64,000 nucleotides of DNA from the NCBI GenBank assembly GCA_963978905.1, contig OZ022258.1:40098591-40162590 (forward strand), given 5' to 3'. Source of the DNA: Trichostrongylus colubriformis (taxonomy: Eukaryota; Nematoda; Chromadorea; Rhabditida; Trichostrongylidae). Positions 33,144 to 43,838 of the stretch are shown piece after piece; the first letter of the stretch is position 1; the number at the start of each line of letters is the position of its first letter. A program made the translations under genes and the position numbers. The notes under the pieces were generated by a model. That model did not search any database and was not told where the DNA came from. It was given only the letters and a program-made list of their open reading frames with translations.

Positions 33144-35107
33144 GGACCCTTCTCTGTTTCAACTGAGTCGAATGCCTTTCGATAATCGATGAAGGTGAGC
33201 ACCAATGGCTCGTGGTATTCTCGAGAAGCTTCTATGATCCGACAGCAAGTGATGATGTGATCTAAGGTACTGAACTTTCGTCGGAATCCCGCTTGTTCAA
33301 TTGGTTGCGCTTCTTCCAAAATTCTCTTCACTCGGACTAATATACAACGCGTGAATACCTTATATAGTACTGGTAAGAGCGCTATAGGTCGGTAGTTGCT
33401 CAAGTCCTCCTTATCTCCTTTTTTGAACAGCAAAATTGTTTTGGATTTCTTCCATGCTTCAGGGATCACACATTCACTGACATATCGGGTGAATCGCTTG
33501 GCTAAGGCGCAGTATAATTTGTGGCCACAAGCTTGCAAAGCCTCTAAGGAGAGACCATCAGCTCCTGGAGCTCCCCCCTTTGGCATCGTTTCGATTGCGT
33601 GACGAACCTCTGACGGCAGGATTGGTGGCACCATTTCTCCAGCAGGCAGCTGCTCTGAAGAGGTGCAGCGATTTGACTTGAAAAGGTCTGAGTAGTAATC
33701 CTTTACGATTCTTTCCATTTCTGGCCGAGATGTAGTTCTTGAACCATCGGGGGCTTTCAGGCAAGGGATTGTGAGTCTGTATTGTGCTAGCCCTTGCTTT
33801 ACTTTCTTTAGGCTACGTCTGTTAGCTGCAGGCTCCAGAAGACGATTTCGAGAGAAGTTCCTGTTATCTTCGGTGAGCTTCAACCTGCAGAGCCTGTTCA
33901 AAATTGTGTACTCAACATGATTACGTTGGCGATCCATTTGTCTCCTCTGTGCAATAAGATTGCGAGTGACTTCTGTTATTCGACGGGAGTTGTGATTGGG
34001 AGCCGCTATGCGACATTGAGATGCAACTGTGGAGATGGCGCTTACGAGGCGGTAATAGTCTTCATTCATTTCGTCTGTCATTTCCAAGGTTGTATCGTTC
34101 AACATCATTTTCATTGCTTCTGCATTAAGGAGTGTTGCCCGAGGTTGTCTTGATCGAATTCTGGTCAGGCATACAAGATTCCTGTCGAAGTGCAGTTTAG
34201 CACGCAGAAGACGGTGGTCGCTTCCAGTGTTAAACGATGGAACCACTGCGACATCTGTGATCACTCTTCTGTTACAAAGTACATGGTCCAGCTCGTGATG
34301 ATGTTGTCCGTTCGGGGACTCATAAGTCCATCTCTTTGTTGACGTTTTCATGAACTGGCTGTTTCCATGATACAAGTGAAATATTTCGCAGAAATTTGCT
34401 AACCTGTCTCCAGCCGCCTTCCGGGGTTCCGCACAGTTTGGGCCAATAAATCGTTCTCCTTGTCTTCGACATCCAACTCTTGCGTTGAAGTCTCCAGACA
34501 CCACAATGTAATTGCTCTTTTGAGATCGTATCAGTTCACCAAGATCATCATAAAAATCCTCATGTTGTTCTTCACTGTTGTCGCACATGGGCGCGTAGAC
34601 CTGGATGATGGAGATGGTGATTTCTTTAGTCAACGTTGCAGTCAGCACTCCGAGGCGATGGCTGTAGAACGTGACATTCGTGACATTTTTCGTGAATCCA
34701 GGTGCCACTATGAAGCCTATTCCTCCTGAAGTAGATCCACTTTCGCGAGCTCCAAGAAAAATCGCAGTCCCGTCGCTCCATGTGCACGTTAAAGATTCCT
34801 TCCGTTTAGTCTCACTCAAACCGATAACATGATACGAAATCCGTTGCGCTTCTTCAATAAGGGTCGTGAGCTGAGTGGCCGTATTGACGCTTCTACAATT
34901 GTATGTACAAGTAATCAAGTGGCTCACTCTTGTCCTTTTCCGATGGTAGCCTATGGCCCTGAGATTTCTTCGCCTTTGACTGTTTGCTGGTCCAGCGCTA
35001 CCGTACTGGGCAGGGACAGTCTGCAGGGGACTAAGGCGAATGGTAGAAGTGGTCGCAGCTAGTTTCGTCTCACAGGATAGCCTCGCTGGGGCGTTCCTGT
35101 CGCTCAA
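33122..35107 (-). pseudogene. RTE ORF, endonuclease and first half of RT
   Basis: A 661-codon open frame. The APE endonuclease occupies roughly residues 60-315: LITCTYNCRSVNT, the Glu of GLSETKR, VYAPM, VVSGDFNARVG, RWTYESPNGQHHHELDHVL and GSDHRLL, so all the catalytic residues expected for Mg-dependent nicking are visible. The RT begins near residue 480: GGAPGADGLSLEAL, KKGDKEDLSNYRPIALLPVL, QAGFRRKFSTLDHI and motif A FIDYRKAFDSVETE. The frame then shifts and ends after nine wrong residues (KGPHSTNKA). The product would nick target DNA and prime reverse transcription of its own RNA. Confidence 0.92.
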
Positions 35108-35215
35108 GGAGGGCGCCGTCCCACCAAGAGCTCGAGCGCTTTGGGTTCTTTAGTCACGAGAGCCGGTCAGAGGGGTCGGCGAGTCCTTACCCTTACGGGT
35201 TTCCGACCTCGCCTC

Positions 35216-36207
35216 AAGCTCGTACACCACGACAAGGTAGAACCCATGTACGAAGCTGTTATTGCCGATTTGTGCACGAAATTGATAGTACACACTGAGG
35301 TGCTGGATGGGTCGCAGTGCGGTTAGTTGTTCCACTTTTCGAACGTGACTTTACCGCAGCGTAGAATATGTGCAGGGTATCACAGCTCAAGAATGAAGAT
35401 CGAAAGATTGAGAAGAGCCCTGCACTGGGTGATCTTACAAGGACTGGAAATATTGTCGCTAACTATTGACAGAAGCCGCAGTTTTGGCGGAGTTCTGCAA
35501 GAGATGCAGCGAGTACATGGTGCCGCCATATTACATTACTTTGATGGCTGGCATCTCATTAAATGACTAGGGAACGAGTTGCGAAAGGTGCATGGTCAAC
35601 AAATTCGGCGTTCGTCACGACGGAACATCTTACTTTTCAGGAATCTCGACGTGCAGACTGTAATACTACAGGGCAGTGTATTGAGAAGACGAGCCGCTTG
35701 TGGAGCTGCATAGAAGAGGAAGCCTCGGGAATGGACGTTAAGCACCGGTTCAATGGCTGTTTGATGCATGTTCGAGACGTGCGTGAGTGGATGTAAACAC
35801 TCGAACATCCAGAATACCCTCACCGGTCTCTTGACCTCATGCCAACATGGCCCTCTGCAGTCCCCACGGCCTGAGCCCCTTGCGATGGGAAGTAAAGCGT
35901 ACAATGCTTTTCGCGATGTGATTTTGAAAGCACGATTTTAAGAAGATCTGGAACGGGTAGGACCACATACAGGTACAGCAGTGTGCGAAACGAAGAACGC
36001 CCTCGGTCGTTTATACCGCCAGAAGGAAGTTTTCTAGTAAATATATTCTTGTCGCTCTTAATTCCTTCTATGATTTCTTGCTTGCGTCCCTCTGGAGACC
36101 TACAGGCTTTACATTATGCGGTCGACGCTTCATTTCAATACACTGAGTCTTGCTGAGCGAGTTGGCACTAGAACTACATACTTCTAGAGTCATTCGCTAA
36201 CAAATTC
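35216..36207. other. No recognisable gene
   Basis: Open frames (35327-35566, 35563-35796 plus) abut each other but match nothing I know. Confidence 0.4.
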
Positions 36208-36554
36208 ATGGCTCGCCAGTCCACTGTAGCCATCAAAACTGCAGTGAAACACGAAGGGCGTGGAGAAATCCTTGCCCGTGTCCTGAAGCTGCGGAGGGAA
36301 ATGCTGCGGAGTGGTGCAACACCTGCCCATACGCCAATTCCACTTCACATTCAACAAATTTAAATGAGGAAGTTTCTGTAGCCGATCTTGAAACACAGGT
36401 TTTGAAAGTGGAAAATCTTCGCAGTGGTTTCGTAGACGGTCTGCAACTAGACATAACGGAGGACCCTGACTACAGTGACGACAACAGACTGCTACGGATG
36501 GCCTATAGTATTGTCAGTTATGATAGTGGTACAGACAGTCAGTCTAGTAGATAA
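36208..36554 (+). CDS. Unidentified coding-like segment in two frames
   Basis: The first frame (from ATG 36208) reads MARQSTVAIKTAVKHEGRGE and stops near 36363. A second frame reads through about 36330-36554 with NEEVSVADLETQVLKVENLR, LDITEDPDYSDDNRLLRM and an acidic/Ser-rich end before TAA. The two overlap in a way consistent with one frameshift or a splice. No family recognised. Confidence 0.3.
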
Positions 36555-36777
36555 CGAGTAATATTTCCTCAATAACCACAGTGTCGAAACTTCACAGAAA
36601 AAATTTTATAGGGAAAGGAACATCTTATTCTGTTTATTCGACATCAAGAAGCGTAAAATAAAAATTCTGATAAACTAAGCGCATCGAATATATTCAGCGT
36701 AAAGTCACATGTTTTATGAAAACATACTTAAGTCTACACTGCTTTAGTCTCTCATGCTCACTTGATAGCAAATTTCC
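36555..36777. other. No recognisable gene
   Basis: Nothing supported. Confidence 0.4.
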
Positions 36778-37985
36778 TCTTTAAGGAAACCTTCAAAAGA
36801 CTCCCATGTTCTCCCTTGTTGAAACCTCGGCATAGTTGTCGATTGTTTTTCTTTTGTATGCCAACACGAGGTTAGAAGTGGAACCTTTATTGGCCTAACG
36901 TTTCGACCTTCTCGTCTTCTTGAGAGGCCTGAAGATGATTCGAAGCTCTTGATTTGCAAAGAATCCGAACAAACGCCTCCTCCCCTCTAGCGTTTCCGGC
37001 GTCGTTTCGAGATCGCTCTCGGACAACCCGGTAATGAAGCAATAGACTCACCCAAGATTCTATCAGCGGAGCAGTAGCTCACGCCTCAATCACATGTGTC
37101 AGTAAAGGCGAATGAGTCTCACTTGACTCGATGTTCCTTATACAGCAGAAACCACTACCGCACACGTCGCCTTTACTGTAAACCGCACTGTGATACGAAA
37201 GGCAGGAGTTCATTGCTAATCGAAAGACACTCGTTTCGGTTGTTCATTCGTGGCTTTCTTGTGGAAATCCAGAATGACTCTAATACTTTCCGTGACGAAA
37301 CTTCCGTCTCGTACGCCAAAATAGAGCACATAACATCAAAGTCGCTTCCGTTACGCTCCTCAACTTTATGCTTGCCAAGCGGAGTTGTTATAAGACCACG
37401 CCTTTTCCCAGCTAGATGTTCGTTGACGCGTACAGCCAGTACCTTTCCCGTTTCTCCAATATATGTCTATTACAAGTCCTACATTGAAGCTCATAAATAA
37501 CGCAAGCCTTATAACAATCTCCTGGCTTCCCGTAAGGACAAATAATGCAGTTTGGCGTTATGCACTGCTTATCGTACAGTCTGTTGCGAACAAGTTGTCG
37601 TTTGATGTTGTCGTTAGGGATATTCACTAAGGCAACATCATTTTGTAACTGTGCTCGAACAATACTGCGGTTTATTGCAGCGCTAACCCTGTCGGAGATG
37701 AACGGAATGCAACGTTTCTGTGAAAGCCAACGGTGCTCCTCCTACATAGACAGGCGTCATTAGAAAACATTTACATCGCACCTGATGAGTCTCACGGAAC
37801 ATCTCTGTTTCGATGATTATAAGGCGAGAAATTTGGTTTTGGAGGGTCATCTGCGAATCTACAACACCAGCCAGGAACAGCGTCTGCTCAAATTTAGATA
37901 AATCTTCCTTGTTGAAAATGGACCAAGCGATAGTGATTACTGTATCCCAGAACATGTTGACCACTTCGTTAACCACTAGCCACTT
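36778..37985 (-). mobile_element. Penelope-like element, 5' truncated
   Basis: The minus strand carries the end of the RT, the cysteine-rich linker, the GIY-YIG endonuclease and a 3' non-coding end (36778-37060) shared with 7515-7690 and 48540-48770. The N-terminal RT motifs are absent. Compared with the 45.4-48.8-kb insertion it is a diverged subfamily. Confidence 0.8.
37180..37976 (-). pseudogene. Penelope-like RT end and GIY-YIG endonuclease
   Basis: An upstream part (37683-37976) reads VVNMFWDTVITIAW and is a diverged RT C-terminus. Then NIPNDNIKRQLVRNRLYDKQ, CITPNCIICPYGKPGDCYKA and VIYELQCRTCN give the cysteine-rich linker. After a one-base shift near 37455 the frame continues YIGETGKVLAVRVNEHLAGK, RRGLITTPLGKHKVEERNGS, YETEVSSRKVLESFWIS. 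The GIY-YIG core (YEL...YIGETG) and the downstream Arg are visible. The nuclease would nick target DNA for insertion. Confidence 0.8.
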
Positions 37986-38119
37986 CGTACAACAGTATGC
38001 TTAACGTTCTGATCTCAGCAATATTTTGATGTAGTGAAGTGATGCATGCAACATTATTCCCATTACAAAACAATTGCATATCTTTTCGATGCCATGAAGT
38101 GATGCATGTTGAACTATTA

Positions 38120-39004
38120 GGTTGTTCCAAGAGTCTTGTAGCATTTTTTTGATCATCACTTTTTATTTTTTTTCTTCCAACAAACAACAATCAGGCAACA
38201 ACGTATTCACCATTGTTATCGGCAACCCTCTGCCACTTTATAGAAAAATCGTTGATTCCCTTCTCCCAAAACTCTGGGTTCTGAGAGTCGAAGAAGTCAG
38301 CGATCGCCTTCGCAAGCAAGTCATAATCAACGAATTTTCTCTTGGCCAGGAAGGATTCGAGAGGATGGGTAAGGTGATAGCCAGGAGGGGCAATGTCTGC
38401 AGAGTATGGCGGGTGGGGCAGCACATCCTAGCCGAGCTCCTATAACTTGGCCTGGGAACTTTTCACGAAATAGGAGCGAAATGGAACAGGCGTCGTCATG
38501 AAGAAGGATGACCGCGGACTTTTTCCAGCACTTTTCTCGAACAGCGAGGGCGAGCTGCTGGAGCTGGTGGGTGCATAGTGCAGCGGTGACCTCGCCTTGT
38601 ACCAGCACCTCGCGGAAAAGCATTCCTTCCACGTCCCAGAACCAGCACAGCCCCAAGCGCAGTTTGTCCTTCATGTCAATCTCGCCGTTGCTGAAGCTGA
38701 TGAACCAAGGGCGCACGGTCACGTAGTTCACACATCCCTTGCCCATGCAACGTTGATGAACTGGCAAGCTTCCGTCGTTTTGGTGCCGCAAGACAGCTCA
38801 TAATAAATGACACCGCGAGTTGGGTGGGTATCGACAACGGGCATTGTAGCCGTCTCCACGGGATATGGTTGGTCAATATATATTTTTTCCTGGAAAGCTT
38901 AGGGAACGCTCTACCATATTCCTGAACCGCCTGGACCTGCCTCGAAGTGAACAAGAGTTACTGATTTTTTTTTGGAAAAATACGACAAGACTTTTGGAAC
39001 AACC
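38120..39004 (-). mobile_element. Internally deleted mariner, family M2 copy 3
   Basis: Ends GGTTGTTCCAAGAGTCTTGT (left) and GGTTGTTCCAAAAGTCTTGT (right, reverse complement) are flanked by TA at 38118-38119 and 39005-39006. It is 885 bp long and has the same internal deletion as copy 1 (the HTH run NGEIDMK joins the LGLCWFWD block). Two full-length derivatives with one breakpoint imply that the deleted form itself was mobilised. Confidence 0.85.
38191..38954 (-). pseudogene. Mariner M2 transposase, deleted
   Basis: Pieces in order: FTSRQVQAVQEYGRAFPKLS, VTVRPWFISFSNGEIDMKDK, LRLGLCWFWDVEGMLFREVL, SAVILLHDDA and, in another frame, PPYSADIAPPGYHLTHPLES and LAKRKFVDYDLLAKAIADFF. The block with the first catalytic Asp is missing. 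The third catalytic position reads Gly (APPGYHL), as in copy 2. Not functional. Confidence 0.8.
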
Positions 39005-39006
39005 TA

Positions 39007-39289
39007 ATTTTTCCATTGAAAGTACCCGACACTGGTATGAAACTTCGATATAAAAACTAATATATCAGGGTATACCTATACCCCTCCACTGAAAATCCTC
39101 ATATTGTTGGGAGTGATCCTACAGGGTCTTGCACATTGGGATGAGTATTGCTAACTGGTTCTCGATCTCTTCTCTCTACTTTTTATCGCGGAATTGTCTT
39201 GGTCGAAGACTTAACTAAACGGGGTGTATCAAAACAAAAACGTGAAATTTGACATTTTCGAGCAAAATCAAGCTCACCAGGCGGGATCA
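39007..39289. other. No recognisable gene
   Basis: Nothing supported. Confidence 0.4.
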
Positions 39290-41040
39290 GCACCCTAGAA
39301 AACCTTCGTAGGGGCCGTCATAGCAGAAACCTATGCAAAATGGGCAGAAAAATTTGTCTTCAGGCTGGTTAAAGCCAGACAACGAACCGTCCAAGACATC
39401 GGGACGGTTAAGGCGGGAAAGGGCAGCGAGGGTACCATTCTGAGGAAACACGCTGTGGCCAAAAAGAAGTGGCGAGAGCACTTTGATGGGCTTCCAAACG
39501 AAGAACTTCCTCGTAAGGAAAGCCAACAGAAGGAGGCTACGGCTGGCCCCATTCTTTCTTGGATAGCGGGAAAAGTACCACAAGGTGCTAGGAAAAATTG
39601 AGAATGGAAAGGCCGTTGGCCTAGATGGAGTATCGATAGAGGCATGGAAGACTTTGGGCAGTACAGGGTGGAGTGGCTTACGCGCTTCCTGAACATGGTG
39701 ACCACCGAAAAAAATTCCGGATGCGTGGAGGACCAGTACGATTGCTCCCATATTCAAGCAATGGGGTGACACAATGGAGCGATTCAACTACCGAATAAAG
39801 TCGACAGCTCATGCCATAGAGCTGTACGATTGACTTGAGACCAAAAGAGCTCGTCGCCATCTCCCAGGAGCAGTGCGGGGTACATACCTGAGCGGTCCAT
39901 AACGGATGTCATCTTCACCCTTAAACAAGTAATGAAAAAGTGCCGTGAAAAGCGTCAGCCCTGCTACCTCACCTTCCTTGACCTTGAAAAAGCCTTCCAC
40001 CGTCTGCCACGGCCAATAATCTGGAACTCGCTTCGAGAATGACACATACCAGAGCACCTAATCTCCCTTTGCAGAACATGTACGATAGGGCTAGGGCTGC
40101 CACACGCACCCCTCAGGGACTGGCAGCGGAAGTAACGATCCCAGTAGGGGTTAACCAAGGCTAGCTCTACGCCCGCTCCTCTTCCTGCTTACCCTTGATG
40201 ACATGGTGAGAGACCTCACAGAAAGACCACTTTCAACCATTGTGTAGGCTGACGATACCGCCCTGCAAGTGGGCAGCAGAGTAGGATTTCAGGCGAAGTC
40301 GCAGTAATGGCAGACAAGGCTGGCGGAGAGTGGCCTACTAGTAAACGGCAAGAAAACCTAATTCCTGATTTCCGAGAATTGTTCGGGGTTCATCGTGGAT
40401 CGCCATGGAGAAAGCATCTAAAGGGTTTGGGTTTTTTGATACCGAGAAGTGATATAGCCGAGAATGGTCATGTCGTGAAAGCTCGAATAAATACGGTATG
40501 GCTGAAATGGAGAGAGTCCACAGGAATCCTCTGCGATCGACAGTGCTCCAGGATTCTAAAGAGCAAGGTATACACATGGTGATAAGGCCCGCAGTGCTCT
40601 ATGGCAGCGAGTGCTGTTCCATAACAAAGAATCACGAAAATCAGCTACATTCCGTAGAAATGAGAATGCTGAGATGAGCATGTGACTGGATACGGCTCGA
40701 CAGAATCATGAACGAGGACGTCAGGGCACTAATGCAGGCGACTCAGTCCAGCTAAAGCTGGGGAAGCAGCGGCTAAGATGATGTGGGCACGTGCTGAGGT
40801 CGGCAGACCACCTAATTAAGAAGGCCGTCGAGTCTGAAGTACCTGGCAAGCGACCGTGTGGAGCCTCAAAGAAAAGGTGGAGGGTCGTCAGAACCGACTT
40901 CACAGAAGTTAATGTCACGGCAGGCGATGCCTTGGACAGATGGAAGTGGCGATCACTGACAAGACAGAAGACTCAGCAGCGGAGCGGGACTGACGCTAGG
41001 GAGAAAAAGAAGAAGAAGAAGCTGCAGGGAGAAGGGGTAT
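39290..41040 (+). mobile_element. Decayed RTE-like LINE of a second type
   Basis: The plus strand carries RT segments in all three frames, from a pre-RT region to the C-terminus, with many stops. The end is rich in GAA/AAG repeats (41008-41024), a likely 3' tail. The endonuclease is absent. Residue patterns differ from the RTE copies at 16 and 32-35 kb, so it is a separate lineage. Confidence 0.75.
39325..41000 (+). pseudogene. LINE reverse transcriptase, many breaks
   Basis: Visible blocks: KWAEKFVFRLVKARQRTVQD, KKKWREHFDGL, ENGKAVGLDGVSIEAWKTLG, ERSITDVIFTLKQVMKKCRE, motif A LTFLDLEKAFHRLPRPIIWN, motif B-like LLFLLTLDDMVRDL, the catalytic box as ADDTALQVGS (about 40250-40280) and a C-terminal segment (SEVPGKRPCGASKKRWRVV). 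Stops and shifts interrupt every block. Confidence 0.75.
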
Positions 41041-41494
41041 AAAGGATGGGTCTTAGCGGGGCGAAGCCTCCAGCACTAGTGACAGCTGGGTAGGTCAGTA
41101 GGACCGCAGCACTGTTCTATTAGTGCTGTTACATTACTACTGCTCCTATGCTGCAGGGCACCTGAAGGGGCAAGACTTCCAGTACTGGTAGCCGCAGCAT
41201 AGATCTGAAATGCTGATGGCAACATCATAGCATTAGTAACCTTGGCAGCAGCTGCTGCTAGCTTGACAGGACGTGCTTAACCGCTACTCACATTAGCAAC
41301 TCGACGGCAGTGCCCCGGAGATTAGTCGTGTTTTGCTAATCTACTGCTGGACATTTATCCGAGCAGTCGTTCGCTAATCGCTAGTCGCTATTGATGGAGC
41401 TCATCTCGCCGGTTCTGCTCTACTATTATGGCAACTTGTATCACTGTGAACATCCATCAGTTCGGAAGCTTGGGCAACTTGTTGCGAAATCTTC
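41041..41494. other. No recognisable gene
   Basis: Relatively rich in 'gcagc' and 'ctgct' words (41060-41350), without a periodic unit or reading frame. Confidence 0.4.
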
Positions 41495-41926
41495 TTGTGT
41501 GCTGAATATGTACTCAGTGAGCATGTTTCTATTGACAGTCACCATTATTGCCAGTATTCAGGGAATTTAGAGGCCGATCATTTCCTATCCACCTTATATG
41601 TAAATAAAGAAGCAAATGTTCGCGTACTAAGGGTTCAGTCCTTGGGCTTTGCCGGTCGTAATGCAGTAAAAGCTATCGCTGATGGGTTTATCTCTTATCG
41701 GCAAAATGTTCTCATTAGTGTCCTAGTACCAATGCACACCCATCATAATTTGGTAATGATAGATTTATTGTTAAACGAAAAGTGCAGTGAACTTCGTGAT
41801 TTTGATGTCATATCAAACTTCTTACAAGCTCCCAATTCTACCTTAGCGACCACTGTAGCCCGTAACCTACAAGTGAGCACTTTATACAAATACCAGTTGG
41901 GCTACCGCACAGTACTGCGCGAATAA
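41495..41926 (+). CDS. Unidentified 143-codon open frame
   Basis: An open frame of balanced composition (SLGFAGRNAVKAIADGFISY, ELRDFDVISNFLQAPNSTLA). Its last 12 codons fall in a dispersed repeat that recurs at 63786, where the same YQLGYR.VLRE-stop frame is preserved. It may be the 3' end of a repeated element's gene or a chance frame in a repeat. No family recognised. Confidence 0.3.
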   Translation: MCAEYVLSEHVSIDSHHYCQYSGNLEADHFLSTLYVNKEANVRVLRVQSLGFAGRNAVKAIADGFISYRQNVLISVLVPMHTHHNLVMIDLLLNEKCSELRDFDVISNFLQAPNSTLATTVARNLQVSTLYKYQLGYRTVLRE

Positions 41927-42104
41927 CACAACATAGTTATGTAAGGGGAAATGTTGACTTTTGCTTAGCATCTACTTTCAACATATAGGTGATAGATATT
42001 AACCGATACTGAAGATAATACCGCTAAGAAAGGTCATCATTTTTCAGAGGGCCAGATGGTTTAGCGGTCGATACCTTTTGTTACAATGAAAGCGACGATC
42101 AATG
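41890..42104. repeat. Dispersed repeat R1, copy 1
   Basis: From ATACCAGTTGGGCTACCGCA to AAAGCGACGATCAATG this is nearly identical to 63786-64000, in the same orientation. The second copy runs off the window edge, so the repeat is at least 215 bp. Confidence 0.9.
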
Positions 42105-42499
42105 TTCAGGAATGGCATGGGTAGATCCACTGATCAGTTAACCCTTCGGGTGACGTGATTGTTATTAGGAGTTTAGATAGTTTAGGAATCGACAGTTTTG
42201 AATTCAATTGCATCAGGTGGCAGCAATTCATTCATTTGCTGAGCATCTATCTCCTACATATTGGTAGTAGATCCATATGACAGTTATATGTATTACTATT
42301 TGAAATTTTACATAGTCTAGCGGTCAGTATCAAATGGCATGCACCATTACTTGGAAGGCTGGGCAATTCAACGGTTATACATCGGCAGCAGATATCAGAA
42401 CACAAACAAAATATGTTCACCCAATACTGAGCATGAGACGCATTTACTGTAGCGCTCGTATAGTAATAGTAAGCGGTGTCGGACTTTATACCTTCCCCA
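42105..42499. other. No recognisable gene
   Basis: Probably part of the same repeat environment as R1. Nothing else supported. Confidence 0.4.
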
Positions 42500-43010
42500 T
42501 TTCCTAACGGCTCTATCGGCCCCTGTGAGCCGTTATCAGTTTTGAAAAGTCACCGTTAAGGTCTTCGTACCCTGTAATACCTGTGAGTGTGAACATTCCA
42601 CTGTTAGTCAGGAGACGAAATGGATTCGGCTGAATTAGCTTCTTGACGCTCCTTATCGAACCTTATCAACCGTTATCAATTTGGATCACCCACCATTGAG
42701 GTGCTCGTCCCACCCCTCAATACATCTATGAGTGTCGGCGTTCTAGGGTCAACCCGCATGAGGGAATGGATTTGACGACATTCGCCTTCTGACGCTCCTT
42801 ATCGAATCTTATCAACCGTTATCAACTTAGATCACCCACCATTGATGTGCCCGTCCCACCCCTCAAAACATCTATGAGTGTCGGCGCTCTAGGATCAACC
42901 CGAAAGGCGAAACGGATTTGGCGACATTAGCTTTTAGAGGCTCCTTATCAGCCCTTATCAGCAGCTATCACTTTCGGTCCACCACCGTTGCGATCCCCTT
43001 ACCACACCCT
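42500..43010. repeat. Minisatellite family S1, about 145-bp unit, best copy
   Basis: The block 'gacgctccttatcga.(c/t)cttatcaaccgttatcaa' occurs at about 42648 and 42791 and, diverged, at 42938. It is followed each time by 'atcacccaccattga.gtgc.cgtcccacccctcaa.acatctatgagtgtcggcg'. The first units are more decayed. It is the reverse complement of the family at 19695-20215 and 53745-53900. Confidence 0.8.
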
Positions 43011-43075
43011 ATATCATATCTAAAATCCAGGATCCCATCTCTGCTACGACGCGACATATGGATTTCCGGTCAAAC

Positions 43076-43132
43076 AGACACACACATACACACAAACACA
43101 CAAACACACCCACACACACACCAACAGACACA
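43076..43132. repeat. CA-rich microsatellite
   Basis: Imperfect CA repeat (acacacatacacacaaacacac...). No other content. Confidence 0.9.
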
Positions 43133-43830
43133 CTTAGCCGATTATATAAAGTAGGACTCACCTGAGGCAATGATACTTTCCACGATCTTCATCTCCGAAG
43201 AGTGATCGCTTCCAAATGGATAACAACGACAGAAGGCTTGTATGGAGTTTTTTCGTGTGAACATCGTGTGCTGCGCGTAATAGTGTATACCCGCTATAGA
43301 CAACTGTAATTGTAGTCCACTATGTACATTATGCATATGTGTGTGTCTGTTTGTTTGATACAAAATCCATACATTTCGTCGCTCAGGCGTTCTGTTATGT
43401 GGGAAGAGGTTGTCCAAATTTAGTAACATTTGTTGAACTGATGAAGACTATCACTACTATGTCCACTGTAAGCTAAGTGTTAAATGGTCAGTGGGTCAAG
43501 ACATTCTATTTCCCTCCGTATCAGCTGCAGCAAAGTGTCGAACGCTGAAGTATTGGTTCTCCTGAGCACATAGCGGTGGCATGCTGTTGATCTATTACAA
43601 GCAGTACAAAACGACTACTTTATCAATAATTATTGGTATCCTGAACATTGTTGCTCAGTAAAAGAAAATCGTTCAGAGTATGCGATTCAGGCGAGCACGC
43701 GATTCAGAAGTATTATCCATCAAATCAATATATCTGATCCTTTCCACCTAAATCGCCTGCTCGCCTTTCGAAGATTCCTCGGCGGAGGCTTGACCCTGAT
43801 TGCATGAACCGAAGCTTGAGCTCTGGTTAA
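43133..43830. other. No recognisable gene
   Basis: Short frames only. Sequence at 43680-43770 resembles 30140-30240 (gcgattcag, gatcctttccacctaaatcgc), suggesting another old dispersed repeat. Confidence 0.4.
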
Positions 43831-43838
43831 GAAGGTTA

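Larger units (their letters stand above)
32066..35215 (-). mobile_element. Nearly full-length RTE LINE (copy 2)
   Basis: About 3.15 kb on the minus strand: a GC-rich 5' leader (about 35108-35215), an APE-type endonuclease plus reverse transcriptase frame, a conserved C-terminal region, and a short simple-repeat tail at 32066-32095 (GACAAGTAATCCAAGTAATC). The length, domain order and tail are those of RTE elements. One small indel separates two otherwise open frames, so the insertion looks fairly young. Confidence 0.92.

Noticed and set aside
33396..34729. Plus-strand frames within the RTE element
   Set aside because: They are shadows of the minus-strand endonuclease and RT, which contains all the conserved motifs.
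35108..35215. Confirmed HDV-like ribozyme
   Set aside because: Only part of the expected fold can be drawn; P2 and the joining segment with the catalytic C could not be placed.
35563..35960. Mariner C-terminus (EHPEYPHRSLDL...)
   Set aside because: Slight likeness to the PPYSPDL motif, but the surrounding residues do not follow any transposase and no terminal repeats were found.
43076..43132. Regulatory CA element
   Set aside because: It is a plain microsatellite with no associated gene.
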